Origin: an uncultured Oscillospiraceae bacterium
GTDB taxonomy: Bacteria > Bacillota > Clostridia > Oscillospirales > Oscillospiraceae
DNA length: 39,949 nt
Direction: 5' to 3'
Assembly (NCBI GenBank): GCA_934589225.1
Contig: CAKTNS010000027.1
Span: 1-39,949, forward strand
Positions 6,801 through 13,517 of the stretch are shown here, piece after piece. A model generated the notes under the pieces. The model was not told the origin of the DNA, made no database searches, and worked only from the letters and a program-made list of their open reading frames with translations. Made by a program: the position numbers and the translations under genes. Numbering within the stretch: position 1 is the stretch's first letter; each line of letters begins with the position of its first letter.

Positions 6801-8082
6801 GGGAAGTCACCTCCTGGGGGGCGTGAAGGGAATAGGCAATGAAGCCGGTCAGGGCCAGAATGGCGGCGGTCAGGTTCCGGTGGGTCATCCAGTAGTGGAC
6901 GGCGGAGTGGTTTTGCACCAGGGCGTACCACACGAAGGGCACCAGGAAGCACAGAAGCAGGGGAAGGGCCAGACCCTTTTCCGGACGGAACACATAGTGC
7001 TTCCGCAGCAGCAGCCACAGGACCGCTGCCGCCAGGCACAGGGCCAGAAGGATGTAGGCCGGGGTTTTGTAGGCGGAAAGGTTTTTGAGAACGACCTGCA
7101 AAAGCCCCACCGGTCCCGCTCCCTCGCTGCCGGTGAGCTGGCTGCCGGACCGGAGCTGGACCTGGGTCATGGCATCGGAAAGCACATTCTGGCCTGTCAG
7201 AAGATTGGCCACGAGCCATTTCCCGCTCCACATGCCGCCGTAGCCAAAGGCCCAGGCGGCGCCGGAGCCGATGCAGCCCACAAGAGCCTTGGGTCCCCGC
7301 TGCTTCTCCATAAGCACCTGAACGGTCAGGCACACCCCCACCGCCGCGGCGGGGAAGGTGAGAAGGTCAAAAAAGGCGGTGGCGATGCCCACGAACAGAA
7401 ACACCAGGTACCCCCAGCCTTTATCCCAGGTTTCAAAGGACAGCATCACCAGGGCCCCGCCCAGGGTGATGAGATACATGCTGGTGTATTGCAGGCTCAT
7501 GGCGGTGGTAATGGGGTTGAAGCCGGCGATCATCAGGGCCATGGGAAGGGCCAGCCGCAGACCGCCTTTCCGGTAGGCCAGCAGCAGCACCGCCAGGGCT
7601 AAAAACATCTGGAAACAGGCATCCATGGCCCGGATCTGGGGCAGGGTGAAAAACAGCAGCAGGGGCTTTAAAAACAACAGATAGCCCCCCCAGTACCGGG
7701 CGTAGGACAGCACAGGGCCGTCATATTCCCCGTAAACATAGCGGATCAGGGACTCGCTGGGGTTCCACTTGTCCGGAGAAAATTCCACCCGGGCGTGGAG
7801 CATGGCATCCTTCAAAGGGTTGCCGGTGCCCTTGTAAACGGCGCTTTGGAGCATGATGCAGTCCGTATAGCCGTCCAGGCGGGTGGTGACGTCATCCGGC
7901 GGGCACCAGTAAAAGCCGTGGCCCTCGTTTTCCAGCAGGGAGCGGCTGGCGTCTACCTGGGTGTGCATCCGGCCCACCGGCAGCACGTAAACGGCGGTCA
8001 TCAGCAGGACCCCCGCGACAATGGAGAGGATCAGGAAGTCCACGCAGCGAAACGCCTTGACCCATAATTTTTGTTTGTTCAT
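6793..8082 (-). CDS. Polytopic membrane protein, possible GT-C-like partner of the GT2 enzyme
   Basis: A 429-residue protein with a first membrane segment at about 17-35, a long outside loop (about 40-125, containing WCPPDD and several charged residues) and then about nine further hydrophobic segments. The large first extracytoplasmic loop followed by many helices resembles lipid-sugar-dependent GT-C glycosyltransferases, but I cannot name a family and see no decisive catalytic motif. It is first in a two-gene unit and its end overlaps the start of a DPM1-like glycosyltransferase, a pairing that would suit a polyprenyl-phosphate-sugar user. It has a good promoter. Function remains inference. 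Confidence 0.7.
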   Translation of the reverse strand: MNKQKLWVKAFRCVDFLILSIVAGVLLMTAVYVLPVGRMHTQVDASRSLLENEGHGFYWCPPDDVTTRLDGYTDCIMLQSAVYKGTGNPLKDAMLHARVEFSPDKWNPSESLIRYVYGEYDGPVLSYARYWGGYLLFLKPLLLFFTLPQIRAMDACFQMFLALAVLLLAYRKGGLRLALPMALMIAGFNPITTAMSLQYTSMYLITLGGALVMLSFETWDKGWGYLVFLFVGIATAFFDLLTFPAAAVGVCLTVQVLMEKQRGPKALVGCIGSGAAWAFGYGGMWSGKWLVANLLTGQNVLSDAMTQVQLRSGSQLTGSEGAGPVGLLQVVLKNLSAYKTPAYILLALCLAAAVLWLLLRKHYVFRPEKGLALPLLLCFLVPFVWYALVQNHSAVHYWMTHRNLTAAILALTGFIAYSLHAPQEVTSHG

Positions 8083-8117
8083 ACAAAGGAAGCCCTTTCT
8101 AACATAACTTAAGTCCT

Positions 8118-8146
8118 ACTATACAGCATATTTCCCGAAAAAGCAA
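8118..8146 (-). promoter_or_regulatory. Promoter of the membrane protein-GT2 unit
   Basis: Minus-strand TTGCTT (8141-8146) and TATAGT (8118-8123) with 17 bases between. The spacer reads CGGGAAATATGCTG, the motif shared with other promoters here. Confidence 0.7.
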
Positions 8147-8232
8147 GACGAGGCTGGGGAAGATGTCCCATTCCTCTGTTAGGTATGTGTGAAATCCGCC
8201 GTTCGGCTTCCATTATTTTTGGGGATTTTTAC

Positions 8233-8261
8233 TTGACAATTCCCGCTCGGACCGATACAAT
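8233..8261 (+). promoter_or_regulatory. Consensus promoter of rny
   Basis: Perfect TTGACA (8233-8238) and TACAAT (8256-8261) with the ideal 17-base spacer. Transcription would start near 8268, about 175 bases before the RNase Y start codon, and it places the early part of the open frame in a leader rather than in the protein. Confidence 0.9.
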
Positions 8262-8267
8262 AAGATG

Positions 8268-8443
8268 AGATGTGGGCGGCTCTACGTGAGCTGCTCCCTT
8301 ACCGGCGCGTGAGCCGGGTTTGCGTTTTGCGCCTTGTGGCGTTTTGCGATAGATTGGCCTGTGCCAAAATAAGCTCAATTTCACATGGAACGATCCGCAG
8401 CCCTCCTGCGCCAATTTTACGGAAGGAGGTGCGTTGTGGAATT
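8268..8443 (+). promoter_or_regulatory. Structured 5' leader of rny
   Basis: The 175-base leader holds consecutive hairpins: GCTC/GAGC near 8279-8291, CCGGC/GCCGG near 8301-8317 and CGCC-TTGT-GGCG near 8334-8345. The first two have loops rich in CGTGA, and GCGTTTTGCG occurs twice. No T-run terminator is seen, so if it regulates, it may act on mRNA stability or translation. It matches no riboswitch class I recognise. Autoregulation of an RNase through its own leader is known for other nucleases, and is only an idea here. Confidence 0.45.
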
Positions 8444-9994
8444 ATGGAATGGTATTCGATTTTAGCAATCGTTCTAGGCGTTCTTGCGGCCGCTGCGGTG
8501 GCGTTTTTCGGGGGGATCATGTACCGGAAGAAAATCGCCGAGCGGGAGATCGGTTCTGCCGAGGCAGAGGCGACCCGCCTGATCAACGAAGCCATCCGAA
8601 ACGGTGAAAACCGGAAGAAGGAAATGCTGCTGGAAGCCAAAGACGAGATCCATAAATCCCGCACAGAACACGACAGAGAAGTCAAAGAGCGCCGTGCCGA
8701 ACTGACCAAACAGGAACGCCGGCTTGAGCAAAAAGAAACCACCCTGGACAAGAAAACAGAAGCCTTTGAACGCAAAGAGGAAGACCTGAACCGCCGCCTG
8801 GCAGCGGTGGCCCAGACCCAAGCGGAGGCGGACAAGATCCGCACCCAGCAGCTGGAGACTCTGGAGCAGCTTTCCGGTCTGACCCAGGACCAGGCCAAGC
8901 AGTATCTGCTTGACAGCATCGAAAACGACGTCCGTCACGAGGCCGCTATGAAGATCAAAGAGATCGAGCAGCAGCTGAAGGACGAGGCGGAGGAAAAGGG
9001 CCGGGAGATCATCGCCACAGCCATTCAGCGCTGTGCCGCGGACCACGCCGCCGAGACCACCGTCTCCGTGGTGGCCCTGCCCAACGACGAAATGAAGGGC
9101 CGCATCATCGGTCGGGAAGGCCGGAACATCCGGACTCTGGAGACCATCACCGGTGTGGACCTGATTATTGACGACACCCCGGAAGCCATCACCGTATCCA
9201 GCTTTGACCCGGTCCGCCGGGAGGTGGCAAGACTTGCCCTGGAAAAGCTGATCGTTGACGGCCGCATCCACCCCACCCGCATTGAGGATATGGTGGAAAA
9301 GGCCCGGAAGGAAGTGGACCGCACCATCCGGGAGGAAGGCGAGCGGGCCTGCTACGAGACCGGCGTTCACAACCTGAACCCGGAGCTTATCAAAATTCTG
9401 GGCCGTCAGAAGTACCGTACCTCCTACGGTCAGAACGTGCTGAACCACTCCATTGAGGTGGCCCATATTGCGGGGCTCATGGCCTCCGAGCTGGGCGTGG
9501 ACGTGGCCCTTGCCAAGCGGGCGGGCCTGCTTCACGACCTGGGCAAGGCCATCGACCATGAGGTAGAGGGCAGCCATGTGCAGCTGGGCGCGGATTTGGC
9601 CCGGAAGTACAAGGAAAATCCCGTGGTCATCAACGCCATTGAGGCCCACCACGGCGATGTGGAGCCCAAGACCGTCATCGCCGTGCTGATCCAGGCCGCC
9701 GATGCCATTTCCGCCGCCCGTCCCGGCGCCCGCAGAGAGAATGTGGAAAACTACATTCGCCGTCTGCAAAAGCTGGAGGAGCTCACGGGCTCCTATCCCG
9801 GCGTGGACAAGGCCTACGCCATCCAGGCCGGCCGGGAAGTCCGCATTATGGTCAAGCCCGAGGTGGTCTCCGAGGACAACATGATCCTCCTGGCCCGGGA
9901 CATTGCCAAGAAGATCGAAGCCGAGCTGGAATACCCCGGCCAGATCAAGGTCAACGTCATCCGGGAAACCAAGGCTGTGGAATTTGCCAAATAA
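8444..9994 (+). CDS. rny: Ribonuclease Y
   Basis: Membrane-bound endoribonuclease that starts bulk mRNA decay and forms the core of a degradosome in many Firmicutes. The 516 residues match the family's usual size (about 520). Order: membrane segment at residues 5-25, long charged coiled coil at about 30-200, KH domain with G223-R-E-G226, then the HD domain with H364-D365 in GLLHDLGKA. The open frame runs 58 codons further upstream but that part overlaps the promoter's leader; ATG at 8444 (MEWYSI) gives the standard family N terminus and has GGAAGGAGG upstream, at a rather long 13-base spacing. It is transcribed alone and ends in two tandem hairpins. Confidence 0.96.
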   Translation: MEWYSILAIVLGVLAAAAVAFFGGIMYRKKIAEREIGSAEAEATRLINEAIRNGENRKKEMLLEAKDEIHKSRTEHDREVKERRAELTKQERRLEQKETTLDKKTEAFERKEEDLNRRLAAVAQTQAEADKIRTQQLETLEQLSGLTQDQAKQYLLDSIENDVRHEAAMKIKEIEQQLKDEAEEKGREIIATAIQRCAADHAAETTVSVVALPNDEMKGRIIGREGRNIRTLETITGVDLIIDDTPEAITVSSFDPVRREVARLALEKLIVDGRIHPTRIEDMVEKARKEVDRTIREEGERACYETGVHNLNPELIKILGRQKYRTSYGQNVLNHSIEVAHIAGLMASELGVDVALAKRAGLLHDLGKAIDHEVEGSHVQLGADLARKYKENPVVINAIEAHHGDVEPKTVIAVLIQAADAISAARPGARRENVENYIRRLQKLEELTGSYPGVDKAYAIQAGREVRIMVKPEVVSEDNMILLARDIAKKIEAELEYPGQIKVNVIRETKAVEFAK

Positions 9995-10001
9995 GTATTT
10001 T

Positions 10002-10036
10002 GCCTCCGAGAGCAGATGCTTTCGGAGGCGTTTTTT
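10002..10036 (+). terminator. Terminator of rny
   Basis: Arms GCCTCCGA and TCGGAGGC form a hairpin at 10002-10029, followed by a run of T at 10031-10036. Confidence 0.88.
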
Positions 10037-10044
10037 CTGCAATG

Positions 10045-10090
10045 AAAAGCGACCGGACACCCTTTTTTGGGGTGCTGCCGGTCGCTTTTT
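10045..10090. terminator. Second, bidirectional terminator between rny and the anti-sigma gene
   Basis: Arms GCGACCGG and CCGGTCGC with inner CACCC/GGGTG pairs span 10049-10085. A T run follows on the plus strand and an A run precedes it, so it can stop both rny read-through and the converging sigma operon. Confidence 0.8.
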
Positions 10091-10110
10091 GTAAAATAGG
10101 AAAGGGGCCA

Positions 10111-10716
10111 CTAAGGCGTTTCGAAGTTCTCTTCCAGCCAGGCCCGGAAGGTATTCTCCGACATTGGCACCGAAATGCTGACGGAATAGGCGTAGGTCCC
10201 ATCGGTCCAGATGGCCAGAACATAGCCATCGGTGCCGCCTTTCAATGTTACGGTGCAGCCGGAAAGTGGAACGGTCGTTTCCTGGGAATATTCGTTATAG
10301 TCGCCGGAGTTGTCCTGGGTTCCCGGGGATTTCCGGTAACGTAAGTTTTCGGTTTCTCCAATGTACCGGATTTCCGCCAGCTCCTTCCAATAGGACAGAT
10401 ATTCCTGCTGCTCCACCGCAAAGGGAAGTCCTGTCAGCTCCTTCATGGGTACGCCGGTTTTTTCGGTAAGCGCTTCCAGGGTGCTGACGCTCTCAATTTG
10501 AGCGGTGGCCATCACGCCCTGGTCCGTGTCCTGGGGCTGCCTGGGTTTCCAGGCAAACCAGCAGCAAAGGACCACTGCCGCACAGGCGGCCAGAGAGAAA
10601 ATTTGGCGGGTCAGCTTCTTTTGCTTCTTTGCTTGGCCTACTTCTATATTTTGCAGGATGCGCCGCCGCATTTCCGGCGTCACTTCGATTCTGTCCATGA
10701 TCTGCTTATATTTCAA
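10111..10716 (-). CDS. Anti-sigma factor-like single-pass membrane protein
   Basis: A 201-residue protein encoded directly after an ECF sigma factor, overlapping it by 11 bases. A short cytoplasmic N terminus (VTPEMRRRILQNI) of the type that contacts the sigma factor is followed by a membrane segment at about 38-56 and an extracytoplasmic region. Residues about 85-200 form a domain with LAEIRYI, SGDYNEY, and W-x-D-G-x-x-Y-x-V motifs, resembling DUF4367-type sensor domains. The same domain occurs in the lipoprotein encoded at 12696-13277. No zinc-binding H-x3-C-x2-C anti-sigma motif is seen, so it is not the classical ZAS type. By position it most likely holds the sigma factor inactive until an envelope signal arrives. 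Confidence 0.75.
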   Translation of the reverse strand: MKYKQIMDRIEVTPEMRRRILQNIEVGQAKKQKKLTRQIFSLAACAAVVLCCWFAWKPRQPQDTDQGVMATAQIESVSTLEALTEKTGVPMKELTGLPFAVEQQEYLSYWKELAEIRYIGETENLRYRKSPGTQDNSGDYNEYSQETTVPLSGCTVTLKGGTDGYVLAIWTDGTYAYSVSISVPMSENTFRAWLEENFETP

Positions 10717-11305
10717 AGTCGTAGGCCTCCTTCAAAATGGATTTCAGCTTTTCTCTGCCCCGGTGCAGGTCAGAGCGGACGGTGGCGGGGTTTCGCCCCA
10801 GAATCTTGGCGATTTCAGCTGTAGAATACCCTTCATAATAGTGCAGGTGGATCACCTCCCGGAACTGTACCGGAAGACTTTTTACCGCATCCCACACAAA
10901 GGAAAGGTCCTCACGGCCCTCCTCTGCCAGATTTTCATCCAGTTCATCACTGACCCGCAGGGCATTGTAGTCGATGCGGTTTTTGCTCAGGTTTGCCGCC
11001 ACCCGCAAAAGCCAGGCTTTTTTGTGTGTTTCGCTCTCAAAACGCGGCGCGGCGGTCAATAGCTTGATGAGCGTTTCCTGCAAAATTTCCTCCGCGTCCG
11101 CCATATTGTGCAGATAGCTGTAGGCACAGCGCAAAATGGCATTGCCATAGGTGTCCAGCGCGTCCGCCGCCATCTGGCGGGACCGGTCCTGAACCGTTGC
11201 TTGCGGCTTTTTCTGGGGGAGTAGGCTGACTGCAAGCTGTACAAAGGCATACAGGTACTGTCCAAGTCGCTGCCACCTGAGCACAGGGTTCACAATTGCT
11301 TCCAT
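10706..11305 (-). CDS. ECF-type RNA polymerase sigma factor
   Basis: A 199-residue sigma-70 family protein that would direct RNA polymerase to a small regulon. A roughly 45-residue N-terminal extension precedes region 2 (ALDTYGNAILRCAYSYLHNMADAEEILQ-type sequence, about 50-75) and region 4 near the end (VIHLHYYEGYSTAEIA, with the recognition helix NPATVRSDLHRGREKL). The open frame starts further upstream at 11374, but that start lies before the promoter; ATG at 11305 follows an AGAGGA site and fits the transcript. It is followed by its probable anti-sigma protein and preceded by an M23 peptidase and a lipoprotein, which suggests an envelope-stress role. Confidence 0.9.
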   Translation of the reverse strand: MEAIVNPVLRWQRLGQYLYAFVQLAVSLLPQKKPQATVQDRSRQMAADALDTYGNAILRCAYSYLHNMADAEEILQETLIKLLTAAPRFESETHKKAWLLRVAANLSKNRIDYNALRVSDELDENLAEEGREDLSFVWDAVKSLPVQFREVIHLHYYEGYSTAEIAKILGRNPATVRSDLHRGREKLKSILKEAYDFEI

Positions 11306-11339
11306 TCCAATCGTTCCTCTTTCTAAAGAATACAGTATC

Positions 11340-11368
11340 AGTATATTCAAATTTCTAATGTTTTGCAA
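11340..11368 (-). promoter_or_regulatory. Promoter of the sigma/anti-sigma genes
   Basis: Minus-strand TTGCAA (11363-11368) and TATACT (11340-11345), 17-base spacer. It decides the start codon of the sigma gene at 11305. A GCAAAACATT stretch over the -35 could alternatively be read by an ECF sigma factor, which favours AAC at -35. Confidence 0.7.
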
Positions 11369-11386
11369 GCACACTTGTAAAGGATA

Positions 11387-12649
11387 TCAGAAAGAAATCA
11401 GTGTGCAGGGATTGATATAGCACCCGTTATAGGCAATTCCAAAGTGAAGATGGTTGCCTGTGGTAATTCCGGTATTACCCACATAGCCGATAAGCTGTCC
11501 GGCGGAAACAGCGGTATTTACGGAAACCACATAAGTTGTCATGTGCATATAGACAGAGGAGTATCCATCTGTGTGATTGATTGTGACCAGGTATCCGGCA
11601 GATGCGGAATAGCCCGCCCGGGAAACGATTCCTGCCCGTGTGGCATAAATAGGCGTACCTTTCGGTGCGGCCAGGTCTACACCCTGATGATAGGTCGATG
11701 CTCCGGTTGTTGGGGACTTCCGCAGCCCAAAGGGGCTGGACAGATACCTGTAGGCACAGGGGCGAAACCAGGTTCCGTTGCCTTTTTCCCCGCCATTGTC
11801 AGGCTTGCTTGGTTCTGTTGGAGCGGTGGTTTCCGGCGGGACCGTGGTATAGGTCTCCATGTATTCTTTCCACTCCCGGTACTTTGCCGCATTGTATTCC
11901 TTTTCTGTTTTTGCTATTTCTTCCAGCAGAGCCGTATCTTCACTGTAGAGTTCCTCCTGTAGTGACCGGATCTCCGCGCCTTGCGCGATCAGTTCCTGTA
12001 TGGCCTCATCGGCATCCGCACGTTTTTGATCCAGTTCCCCTTGAAGATCAGACAGTTCCTGTTGCGTTTGTTCCATTTGCGCTTTCTCTGTTTTCAGTGT
12101 TTCCTGAGCATCACAGACATTTTGATAGGCAAGACTCAGTGAGACCAGGCGTTGACGGTCCGACACGGCAATTTCCTCAATCATATTCAGTCGGTCTAAA
12201 AAATTCGAGAAGCTGTTCGCCCGGAACAGCACTTCCCAATAGGACAGGCTTCCATCCTCCTCCATTGCACGAATGCGGCTTTTTGAATCTGCGTTCAGGG
12301 TGTCATAGCGGGTCTGCGCTTCATCCAGTGTTTCCTGACTATCCGCAATCAGGACTCCGTAGGCCTCCAACTGGGCCTGCACATTGCTGGTCTGTCGATG
12401 CAGATTATCAATCTCCTGGTCAAGCTGATTCTTTCGGCTGACAATTTCCAGAACCCCCTGCTGATTTTCTTCATAGTTTGTATGTAATTGGTCGATCTGG
12501 TCTTTCAGCTCCATGCGCTGCTGTTTCAGCGCATCGATTTGCTTTTGGATTTCCTTAGAGGAGGCGGCGCGTGCTGGCCTTGGCAGAAAAACAAGCAGAA
12601 GCAACAGGGCCAACAAGCCCGCAATGAAGCGATTCCAATTCCATTCCAT
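11387..12649 (-). CDS. M23 (LytM) peptidase with coiled coil, EnvC/CwlO-like
   Basis: A 420-residue secreted protein. Residues 1-28 are a signal peptide (long Leu run ending ARA-AS). About 30-270 is a coiled coil rich in Gln, Glu and Leu, as in EnvC and CwlO-like wall regulators. A Thr/Pro linker follows, then the LytM domain with H321 and D325 in YHQGVDLAAP, H369 in YMHM and H402 in HLHFG, the full zinc-ligand and catalytic set, so it is predicted to be active and cut peptide cross-links in the wall. The frame opens further upstream, but ATG at 12649 starts the signal peptide and follows AGAGGT. It lies between the lipoprotein and sigma genes. Base composition is less GC-rich than neighbouring genes (31 of 60 in one line counted against 41 of 60 in the U32 gene). 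Confidence 0.88.
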   Translation of the reverse strand: MEWNWNRFIAGLLALLLLLVFLPRPARAASSKEIQKQIDALKQQRMELKDQIDQLHTNYEENQQGVLEIVSRKNQLDQEIDNLHRQTSNVQAQLEAYGVLIADSQETLDEAQTRYDTLNADSKSRIRAMEEDGSLSYWEVLFRANSFSNFLDRLNMIEEIAVSDRQRLVSLSLAYQNVCDAQETLKTEKAQMEQTQQELSDLQGELDQKRADADEAIQELIAQGAEIRSLQEELYSEDTALLEEIAKTEKEYNAAKYREWKEYMETYTTVPPETTAPTEPSKPDNGGEKGNGTWFRPCAYRYLSSPFGLRKSPTTGASTYHQGVDLAAPKGTPIYATRAGIVSRAGYSASAGYLVTINHTDGYSSVYMHMTTYVVSVNTAVSAGQLIGYVGNTGITTGNHLHFGIAYNGCYINPCTLISF

Positions 12650-12695
12650 GTTTGTTTTTACCTCTGCGTTATTCGTGAAAGCCTGTCCCAAAGGG

Positions 12696-13277
12696 TCAGG
12701 CCAGACTCTGGACCCAGGTGGCCAGCTGCTCCGCATCCATCCCTGCGTCGGACATCACCGCATAGGAATTCTCGCCGTCATTCCAGGTTGCGGTGTATAC
12801 CAGCCCCTCGCTGCCTTTGCAGGTCACGGTTTTGCCGCCGATGGTTTGCACTTCTTCTGTGTCGTAGGTGTTGTAGTCGCCGCTGATGTCATCAGTGCCA
12901 ACGCCCTTGCGGAAGTACACGGAAGCCTGGTCATTATCACAGCTGCTGAAAATCACCTCTGCCAGTTCTCCCTGAATGGCCGCAATGTAGCGATTTTCAA
13001 GGCCTTCAATACTTTCGGGAGCCGTAAAGGAGAAGCCCGCCAGTTTTCCGGCTTCATCCAGACTGGAGCATTCCTGCCAGGGGTTGGGAATTTGAACATT
13101 CCCGTTTTCATTTTCAGGCTCCTCTGCCTTGGGCTTTCTGACAGAAAGAGGAACTTGTTCTGAGAAAGTGGGGGTGCTTCCGTCATGGACAGTGGGGGCT
13201 TCCGTATTTTTTCCGGCGCAAGCCGCCATAGAAAGCACCAGCACAAAACTAAGTACACCAATAGTAAACTTTTTCAT
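12696..13277 (-). CDS. Lipoprotein sharing the anti-sigma outer domain
   Basis: A 193-residue secreted lipoprotein: signal peptide residues 1-19 with lipobox SMAAC and lipid-modified C20, a low-complexity linker to about residue 60, then a domain at about 75-192. That domain carries LAEVIF, RKGVGTDDISGDYNTYD, GGKTVTCKG and W-N-D-G-x-x-S-Y-A-V, aligning throughout with the outer half of the anti-sigma protein at 10111-10716. It is first in the run lipoprotein, M23 peptidase, sigma, anti-sigma. I do not recognise a named function; the shared domain suggests it senses the same ligand or partners with the anti-sigma protein. RBS AAAGGA precedes the ATG. Confidence 0.75.
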   Translation of the reverse strand: MKKFTIGVLSFVLVLSMAACAGKNTEAPTVHDGSTPTFSEQVPLSVRKPKAEEPENENGNVQIPNPWQECSSLDEAGKLAGFSFTAPESIEGLENRYIAAIQGELAEVIFSSCDNDQASVYFRKGVGTDDISGDYNTYDTEEVQTIGGKTVTCKGSEGLVYTATWNDGENSYAVMSDAGMDAEQLATWVQSLA

Positions 13278-13300
13278 TATTCATACATTCCTTTCATTTT

Positions 13301-13316
13301 CCGGCATCATTGCCGG
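13301..13316. other. Small leader hairpin of the lipoprotein gene
   Basis: CCGGCA-TCAT-TGCCGG is a perfect six-pair stem with a four-base loop, about 25 bases upstream of the start codon and just before the ribosome binding site on the minus strand. It could stabilise the mRNA 5' end; no regulatory role is shown. Confidence 0.4.
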
Positions 13317-13466
13317 TCTATCCTGGATACAGCTGGGACAGGAAAAATGTTGCGGCTCTTAAAATTTTTTTCAAACACCTCTGTACTCCAAAGAGCATTC
13401 TCTGGGGCCTGCATCCCATAAGACCGTTTTAATTTCTGAAATCCGGCATAAAAGGGTAGAAATTTT

Positions 13467-13479
13467 CCACAAACTGTGG
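13467..13479. promoter_or_regulatory. Dyad upstream of the U32 gene
   Basis: CCACA-AAC-TGTGG is a perfect five-base inverted repeat directly before TAGAAT (13481-13486), the best -10 candidate for the U32 gene; the matching -35 is poor. It is a possible operator or chance palindrome. Confidence 0.35.
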
Positions 13480-13517
13480 TAGAATGTGATTAAGTATACC
13501 ATATGGAGAGGATACCT

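Noticed and set aside
8268..8443. tRNA or known riboswitch in the rny leader
   Set aside because: No cloverleaf with T-loop signature and no aptamer consensus I can recognise; left as an unassigned structured leader.
8474..10111. Minus-strand frame of 545 codons opposite rny
   Set aside because: rny has all family motifs, and the antisense product resembles no family and has no start signal.
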